Shown: one piece after another, positions 6,313 to 13,024 of the stretch
Layout: every line of letters begins with the position of its first letter
Numbering within the stretch: the first letter of the stretch is position 1
Assembly (NCBI GenBank): GCA_003451595.1
Contig: DMDA01000033.1
Location: forward strand, 18,300 to 31,323
Direction: 5' to 3'
Source of the DNA: Chloroflexota bacterium
GTDB taxonomy: Bacteria; Chloroflexota; Anaerolineae; Caldilineales; Caldilineaceae
Length of the DNA: 13,024 nt
Position numbers and translations under genes: made by a program
The notes under the pieces: model-generated
What the model saw: the letters and a program-made list of their open reading frames with translations, nothing else
Database searches by the model: none
Told to the model about the DNA's origin: nothing

Positions 6313-6534
6313 AAGCGGCTCAATCGAAACGTTGATCTGCTGGCGGAAAACGCCGCCACCGTGCTGGCGCCAGATGCGCTGACCGCCAGGATCCGCGCCC
6401 ACGCCGAACTGCTGGCGCCGGTGGCGAAGCAGGACATCAGCCAGGCGGAGTATGACGCCGCGGTGCAGGCGCTGATCGACTTCGTGGAGGCGCGTGCGGT
6501 GGACGTTGAGGGCTTCCTCGCCGGGCAGGAGTAG
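6313..6534 (+). pseudogene. orphan C-terminal coding remnant, possibly CotH-like
   Basis: An open stretch of 73 codons in good GC-rich codon usage with no start codon of its own near its beginning; it follows an in-frame TGA (6310) and ends at TAG (6532). It encodes an acidic, all-helical tail with LLAENAATVLAPDAL, RIRAHAELLAPVAKQD, and AEYDAAVQALIDFVEARA followed by FLAGQ. The last helix (FVxxRAxxVxxFL) recalls the C-terminal end of CotH-like kinases, which usually finish with a helix of the kind LKxFVxxRxxxVxxQL. That assignment is weak. It sits directly after the collapsed DUF4351 gene, so both look like leftovers of a larger deleted segment. Confidence 0.35.
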
Positions 6535-6569
6535 AGGTCTGCGCCAGCACGCTGCTGCATGGGCGCCAG

Positions 6570-6603
6570 CCAGACTCTGCGCACGAAGGTTGGCAGAGTC
6601 TGG
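6570..6603. repeat. hairpin-forming inverted repeat
   Basis: CCAGACTCTGC (6570-6580) pairs perfectly with GCAGAGTCTGG (6593-6603) across a 12-nt loop; a further GGCGCC flanks each side (6562-6567 and 6602-6607) with a small bulge. It lies between convergent gene directions, which suits a terminator, but neither strand has a T-tract after it. The right arm overlaps the -35 of the orphan promoter. Confidence 0.6.
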
Positions 6604-6618
6604 CGCCTGGGCTATGAT
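6590..6618 (+). promoter_or_regulatory. sigma70-type promoter with no downstream gene
   Basis: TTGGCA (6590-6595), a 17-bp spacer, and TATGAT (6613-6618) make a near-consensus promoter on the plus strand, with a start expected near 6625. No plus-strand gene follows for about 1.4 kb; the transcript would run antisense into the M48-like gene. It may be a leftover promoter or may drive a small RNA. Confidence 0.4.
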
Positions 6619-6748
6619 CCTGTCAGGTGTTTGGTGTTCTGCGTCAGAATCGGGTGCAAAGCCATCGCCCGATCCAACCTTGTCACAATGGCAGAGAACA
6701 GAGCACGCATCCTGAGCAGAAATGTACTGTCCGAACAGATTCCAGGCT

Positions 6749-7735
6749 CTATTGCGCGTCCGCGTTAGCGGCGATGCGCTGTCGCCACACCTCCGCCGCC
6801 GGGAAGTTCAGGTCGGCGTCCGGGCAGAGGGACTGGAAGGCAGGTGTGTCGGAAAAGGCAACCAGCCGCTGAAAGCGTCCCATCGGCTGCGTGTCGAAGG
6901 GGGATGTGAGCCGGTTGCCGAGGTCGAAGACGCGCCCGCGCTGACGCCGCGCCTGCCGCGCCAGCGTCGTGTGGTCGATCTCGGCCCAGAGCGCGCCGCC
7001 GACGGCCAGCTTGCCGAGCGCGCTGTAGGCGGAAGCCAGGCTGCCGCTGGCGACCAGCCCGGCGCGATCCGACGAGTAGATGGCCAGGTTGCTCCAACTA
7101 GAGAAGAGCACGCGCACGAAGCCGCCCACGAAGGGGATGCGCCCCAGGCTGCCGCTGACGGCGTCGATCATCGTCAACACGCGCACGTGCCCCAGTTGGA
7201 CGTGACCGTACTCGACCCCCAACAGGAAGCGCAGTTCCGCCAGCGTCATCTCCTGCACCAACGAAGCGTCAAGCACGATCTCATAGGGTTTGGTCACGCC
7301 GAGCACGGAGATCGGCGCGATGCCGCGTGTCAGCCAGCGTCCATCGACCAGATAGAGATCGACCGCCTTCGTCACCGCCAGCGCCGTTCGCACGGCTCGC
7401 GCCTCTGCATCAATGGCGGGGAATTGGGTAGGCCCGATGCGCACCGCCCCGCGCCGCAGTTGATGCAGCCGCCGCCGCGCCGACCATAACGTCATGAAGG
7501 TGACGCCAACGGTGCCAGCCACAATGAACAGCATAAGAAGCGCCGTCAGGAGAATGACAAGAATGGTGCGCTCGTTCTCGTCAGGTGTATCCGTAATGAT
7601 CTGGATGGACGTGTTCAGCCCGCCCAGCAATAACGGTACGCCGAGCAGCAACGTAAAGGTAAGGATCAACACCGGCACTTCCAGCCAGTGGCGATAGATC
7701 GAAAGGCGTGAAGCCCGCTTTGATGAGGTAGCCAT
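6749..7735 (-). CDS. M48-like membrane protein with degenerate zinc site
   Basis: A 328-residue protein with two N-terminal membrane segments (about 21-39 and 57-85) and a C-terminal domain resembling M48 (HtpX/Ste24-like) peptidases. The landmarks of the family are in order: EIVLDASLVQEM then LAELRFLLG (152-173), VEYGHVQLGH (174-183), and the SSDRAGL segment (221-227). In active members the first landmark is HExxH and the last is preceded by a zinc-binding Glu. Here the first His is Val174 and the expected Glu is Ile219, so two of three zinc ligands appear lost while the catalytic-position Glu175 and His178 remain. It is probably not a zinc protease now. The start at 7735 is chosen because TATACT ends 7 nt upstream, a leaderless arrangement; upstream in-frame ATGs lack support. 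It is divergent from the second MalT-like regulator. Confidence 0.75.
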   Translation of the reverse strand: MATSSKRASRLSIYRHWLEVPVLILTFTLLLGVPLLLGGLNTSIQIITDTPDENERTILVILLTALLMLFIVAGTVGVTFMTLWSARRRLHQLRRGAVRIGPTQFPAIDAEARAVRTALAVTKAVDLYLVDGRWLTRGIAPISVLGVTKPYEIVLDASLVQEMTLAELRFLLGVEYGHVQLGHVRVLTMIDAVSGSLGRIPFVGGFVRVLFSSWSNLAIYSSDRAGLVASGSLASAYSALGKLAVGGALWAEIDHTTLARQARRQRGRVFDLGNRLTSPFDTQPMGRFQRLVAFSDTPAFQSLCPDADLNFPAAEVWRQRIAANADAQ

Positions 7736-7742
7736 GCGGGAC

Positions 7743-7748
7743 AGTATA
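7743..7748 (-). promoter_or_regulatory. -10 box of the M48-like gene, leaderless arrangement
   Basis: TATACT on the minus strand ends 7 nt before the ATG at 7735. There is no Shine-Dalgarno in the intervening GTCCCGC. I see no good -35 at 16-18 bp. Confidence 0.5.
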
Positions 7749-7972
7749 GCATGGCGCCGCATTTGCTGTTCTGCTCGAATGTCTTGCGCAACCGGTTGGA
7801 GGAGATCGCCTGGCTTTGTCGTGCCAGCAGGGTTCACGCCTGGGAGAGGCCCATGGACACCGGAATTGTGACAAGGGACAGTTTGATCTGCAAGCCGTGG
7901 GCTACAACGTGACCGAGTGACGGACCGCCAGTCAGATCACCATCGGTGCGTGGAATTTGTCTTGAACATAAA

Positions 7973-8002
7973 TTGCCTTGTGGCGAACAGGCAAGCTAGA
8001 AT
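7973..8002 (+). promoter_or_regulatory. promoter of the second MalT-like gene, leaderless arrangement
   Basis: TTGCCT (7973-7978), an 18-bp spacer and TAGAAT (7997-8002); the -10 ends 7 nt before the ATG at 8010, and the seven bases TCCTTGC hold no Shine-Dalgarno. An inverted repeat (TTGCCTTGT at 7973-7981 against ACAGGCAA at 7987-7994, one bulge) covers the -35 and spacer and could be an operator. Confidence 0.55.
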
Positions 8003-8009
8003 TCCTTGC

Positions 8010-10730
8010 ATGGCAATCCCGCTCCTGGCGACAAAACTCCACAGCCCATTGCCGCCGCCCAGGGCGGTCATCCGTTCCCGCCTCGTCGAGCAATTGAGTG
8101 CAGGATTGGTGTATGGACGCAAGCTGACCTTGATCGCTGCGCCGGCAGGCTTTGGCAAGAGCACGCTGGCGAGCGTCTGGATTGCTGGCTGTGGGCGTCC
8201 TGCTGCCTGGCTTTCCCTGGACGAGAATGACGGCGACCCGCTGCGCTTTCTGACGTATCTCGTGTGCGCTTTGCAGCGCGTGGCGCCGGGGCTAGGGACG
8301 GACATCCTGGAGGCGCTGCAAGCGGCGCAGCCACCGCCGCTCGACGCGCTGCTGACCGGGCTGCTCAATGCGATTGCTCACGCACCCGGCGCGTTCATCC
8401 TGGTATTGGACGACTACCATCTAGTCGCCGCCGAACCGGTCGATGCAGCCCTCGCCTTTTTGGTCGAACACTTGCCGCCGCAACTGCATGTGCTCATCAC
8501 CACACGGGATGACCCGGCGTTGCCGCTGCCGCGTTTGCGCGCCCGCAACCAATTGACCGAAATCCGCGCAGCTGATCTGCGCTTCACGTTCGCCGAAGCT
8601 GCCGAGTTTCTCCACCAGGTGATGGGGCTGAGCCTTTCTGCCGACGAAGTCGCCGCACTGGAACAGCGCACCGAGGGGTGGATTGCCGGGCTACAGCTCG
8701 CCGCGCTGTCGATGCAGGGCAATCAGAATGTCGCCGACTTCATCCAGGTGTTTTCGGGTGCACATCGCCACATCGCAGACTATCTGGTTGCCGAAGTGCT
8801 ACAGCGTCAGCCTGCACCGATTCGCAATTTTCTGCTGCAAACATCGATCCTTGAGCGCATGCATGGTGCGCTGTGTGACGCTGTCACGGAACAGTCGGGC
8901 GGCGCCGCACAGTTGGAGGCGCTGCAGCGCGGAAACTATTTCCTCATCCCACTAGATGATACGCGCACTTGGTATCGCTATCACCATCTCTTTGCCGACG
9001 TGCTGCGGATGCGACTGAACGTCGAGCAGCCCGGCCAGGCGGCGCAGCTGCATCGCCGCGCCAGTGAGTGGTATGGGCGACAGGGCCTGCTGGCGGACGC
9101 CATCCACCATGCGCTGGCCGGCAAAGACTTTGAGCGAGCGGCAGTGTTGATCGAACAGGCGGCGCCAGCGCTGCAACGTAGCCGCCAGGAGCAGGTGATC
9201 CTCGGTTGGTTGCAAGCGCTGCCTGATGTGGTGTTCCATAATCGCCCTGTGCTCAGCGTAGCCCATGCCCTGGCGTTGCTGGTCAGCGGCGAGACTCAAG
9301 GTGTGGAGGGGCGTCTGCGCGCCGCGGAGCAGTGGCTGGCTGACACCTCCGCTGCGCCGTTGCGGCCGGACCTGATCGTGGTGGATGCCGAAGAATTTCG
9401 GCGCCTCCCGGGTATGATTGCACTAGCGCGCACTGGCATGGCCATGGCGCAAGGCGATATTGCGGGGGCGGCAGCCTGTGCGCAGCAGGCGCTTGAGCTG
9501 GCGCCCGACGACGACCACGCCACCCGTGGCGGGGCGGCGGGATTCCTGGGGTTGGTCGCCTGGACGCACGGCGACCTCGAAACCGCTCACCGCACCTTTT
9601 CCGAAGGCATGGCGCACTTTGAGCGAGACGGCAACATTGCCGACGCCATCGCTGGCGCCATCATTCTGGCGGATATTCGCTGCGCGCAGGGGCGTCTCCA
9701 TCAGGCGCAGCACACGTATGAACACGGTTTGCGGCTCGCCACCGCACAGCATGCGTTTGCCCTCCGTGGTGCAGCGGATATGCACGCTGGGCTGAGCGAG
9801 CTGGCCGTGGAGCGCAACGATTTGCACGCCGCACTCTGGCACTTGCAGCGGTGTCGTGAACTGGGTGAGACAAACGGCTTTCCACAGCATCCCTATCGCT
9901 GGCGCGTTGTCCGGGCGCGCATCCTGCAAGCGCAGGGCGACTTTGAGGCAGCATTGGCATTGCTCGACGAAGCTGAACAGGTGTACGCCGGTGATTATTC
10001 GCCTAATGTGCGTCCGGTGGCGGCCTTGCGGGCGCGTGTTTGGATCGCCCAGGGTAGGTGGCAAGCGGCGAACGCCTGGGTGCAGGCACGCGGTTTGTCC
10101 ACCGACGATGCCCTCAGCTATTTGCGCGAGTTCGAGCATATCACGCTGCTCAGGTTGCTCCTGGCGCGCCAGCCGTCCGACTATCCATCGCAGCCAGCAA
10201 CCGATTTTGCGGCGCGTCTGCTACGAGCTGCCGAAGCCGGCGGGCGAATGAGGAGTGTGATCGAGCTTCTGCTGTTACAGGCGCTCACTGCGCAGCGGCA
10301 TGGCGATCTCCCAACGGCGCTGGCGGCGCTTGCACGCGCGATGACGCTGGCTGAACCAGAGGGCTATATCCGCATCTTTGTCGATGAGGGTGCTGCGATG
10401 GCGATGCTGCTGCGTCGCGCGGCTGCGGGCGGCGTCATGTCAACATTTGCGGAAGGGTTGTTCGCTGGTTTTGCGGCAGGATTACAGGCGACAACAGCGG
10501 CGTCGCCTGTCATTGCTCATGCGGCGGCGCCGCTGATCGAACCGCTCAGCCAGCGCGAACTGGAAATCTTGCGCCTCTTCGCCACCGAACTATCGGGACC
10601 CGAGATCGCCAGGGAACTGGTTGTCGCGCTGAGCACCGTGCGCACCCACACCAAGAGCATTTACGGCAAGCTCAACGTCAACAACCGCCGCGCAGCGGTC
10701 AGGCGAGCGGTGGAGCTTGGTTTGCTCTGA
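8010..10730 (+). CDS. MalT-like LuxR-family STAND transcriptional regulator (second copy)
   Basis: A 906-residue paralogue of the first regulator: signature IPLLATKLHSP (3-13), Walker A APAGFGKST (44-52), Walker B LVLDDYH (131-137), the shared block RNQLTEIRAADLRFTFAEA and TEGWIAGLQLAALSMQG in the ATPase/winged-helix part, WYRYHHLFADVLRMRL at its end, a long helical repeat region, and a C-terminal LuxR helix-turn-helix (about 842-906, LSQRELEIL ... KSIYGKLNV). It should act as an ATP- and ligand-dependent activator; the ligand is unknown. The open frame reaches a GTG at 7917, but the ATG at 8010 is preferred because it starts at the family signature and has a promoter ending 7 nt upstream. 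GC and codon use are less extreme than in the first copy, so the two are old paralogues or separate acquisitions rather than a recent duplication. It faces the M48-like gene divergently. Confidence 0.92.
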   Translation: MAIPLLATKLHSPLPPPRAVIRSRLVEQLSAGLVYGRKLTLIAAPAGFGKSTLASVWIAGCGRPAAWLSLDENDGDPLRFLTYLVCALQRVAPGLGTDILEALQAAQPPPLDALLTGLLNAIAHAPGAFILVLDDYHLVAAEPVDAALAFLVEHLPPQLHVLITTRDDPALPLPRLRARNQLTEIRAADLRFTFAEAAEFLHQVMGLSLSADEVAALEQRTEGWIAGLQLAALSMQGNQNVADFIQVFSGAHRHIADYLVAEVLQRQPAPIRNFLLQTSILERMHGALCDAVTEQSGGAAQLEALQRGNYFLIPLDDTRTWYRYHHLFADVLRMRLNVEQPGQAAQLHRRASEWYGRQGLLADAIHHALAGKDFERAAVLIEQAAPALQRSRQEQVILGWLQALPDVVFHNRPVLSVAHALALLVSGETQGVEGRLRAAEQWLADTSAAPLRPDLIVVDAEEFRRLPGMIALARTGMAMAQGDIAGAAACAQQALELAPDDDHATRGGAAGFLGLVAWTHGDLETAHRTFSEGMAHFERDGNIADAIAGAIILADIRCAQGRLHQAQHTYEHGLRLATAQHAFALRGAADMHAGLSELAVERNDLHAALWHLQRCRELGETNGFPQHPYRWRVVRARILQAQGDFEAALALLDEAEQVYAGDYSPNVRPVAALRARVWIAQGRWQAANAWVQARGLSTDDALSYLREFEHITLLRLLLARQPSDYPSQPATDFAARLLRAAEAGGRMRSVIELLLLQALTAQRHGDLPTALAALARAMTLAEPEGYIRIFVDEGAAMAMLLRRAAAGGVMSTFAEGLFAGFAAGLQATTAASPVIAHAAAPLIEPLSQRELEILRLFATELSGPEIARELVVALSTVRTHTKSIYGKLNVNNRRAAVRRAVELGLL

Positions 10731-10791
10731 GCGCTGGCTCTCCCCTCAGGCGAGGTCCTCTCTCTCAATCTTGCATGACATGAGGCCGAGA

Positions 10792-10828
10792 TTGCGTTCC
10801 GCACATGATAGGCGTACCATGTAATGGT
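10792..10828 (+). promoter_or_regulatory. possible promoter and operator of the malic enzyme gene
   Basis: TTGCGT (10792-10797), a 17-bp spacer and TACCAT (10815-10820) could be a promoter. A palindrome ACCAT-GTA-ATGGT (10816-10828) overlaps the -10 and would suit a repressor. The -10 is poor, so this is tentative. A small TGGTG/CACCA hairpin and a TTTTT follow at 10823-10855 but are spaced too far apart for a terminator. Confidence 0.3.
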
Positions 10829-10872
10829 GTATTTCGCACCACGCAATCTTTTTACTGAAAGTGAGTCAAAAA

Positions 10873-13024
<2,152 letters not shown>

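Larger units (their letters stand above)
6535..6748. other. intergenic stretch with hairpin and orphan promoter
   Basis: No credible gene. It contains an 11-bp-arm hairpin (6570-6603), a promoter-like pair on the plus strand (6590-6618) and a second small inverted repeat ATCGGG/CCCGAT (6649-6673). It lies between the decayed plus-strand genes and the 3' end of the minus-strand M48-like gene. Confidence 0.5.

Noticed and set aside
7789..7798. 10-bp palindrome CAACCGGTTG in the divergent region
   Set aside because: Short enough to occur by chance in GC-rich DNA and not at a promoter element.
7831..7920. Coding-like tail ending GQFDLQAVGYNVTE before a TGA in the divergent region
   Set aside because: Too short, no start and no family recognised; could be a relic but not supportable.
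7917..8009. Upstream GTG start for the second regulator
   Set aside because: The added residues do not belong to the MalT-type N-terminus and would place the start upstream of the promoter.
10823..10856. Terminator between the second regulator and maeB
   Set aside because: The TGGTG/CACCA stem is only 5 bp and the TTTTT run is 7 nt beyond it.

Overview
The window is GC-rich bacterial DNA. Several things suggest a Chloroflexota genome, of the Anaerolineae/Caldilineae kind: two large MalT-type LuxR regulators, a decayed Rpn/DUF4351 transposase-like gene, heptameric CCTGACC- and CTTCGTC-type repeats, and a small 84-residue protein of a type I recall from Chloroflexota and actinobacteria. This placement is inference; there is no rRNA or other marker gene here.

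Layout, left to right. (1) Positions 1-4399 hold a minus-strand block read right to left: a 899-residue MalT-like STAND regulator (4399-1700), an 84-residue conserved protein of unknown function (1581-1327), a membrane-anchored proline-iminopeptidase-like alpha/beta hydrolase overlapping it by ATGA (1330-203), and the start of a membrane-anchored protein cut by the window edge (134-1). Two related 26-bp palindromes lie between the last two genes. (2) Positions 4400-4877 are intergenic and contain what looks like a fragment of another AAA/STAND ATPase. (3) A Gfo/Idh/MocA-family oxidoreductase lies at 4878-5930 (+). (4) Positions 5931-6748 are a graveyard: a collapsed DUF4351 protein, an orphan C-terminal coding remnant, and a hairpin overlapping a good sigma70-type promoter with no gene behind it. 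(5) An M48-like membrane protein with a damaged zinc site (7735-6749, minus) diverges from a second MalT-like regulator (8010-10730, +). (6) An NADP-type malic enzyme of the MaeB fusion type starts at 10873 (+) and runs off the right edge.

How it may work together (inference): the first regulator sits at the head of the small-protein/hydrolase operon and is the natural candidate to control it; the second faces the M48-like gene across a 274-bp divergent region. Both regulators and the M48-like gene have a sigma70-type -10 box exactly 7 nt before the chosen ATG and no useful Shine-Dalgarno, which suggests leaderless transcripts. The operon genes 1327-1581, 203-1330 and 1-134 have good Shine-Dalgarno sequences. 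The central-metabolism gene maeB appears to be an ordinary chromosomal gene next to this accessory stretch. I found no tRNA, rRNA, CRISPR array or intact insertion sequence. I did not find a convincing new multi-gene defence or biosynthetic system; the most unusual signals are the tandem palindromes, the heptamer repeats running into coding sequence, the leaderless starts and the pseudo-peptidase.
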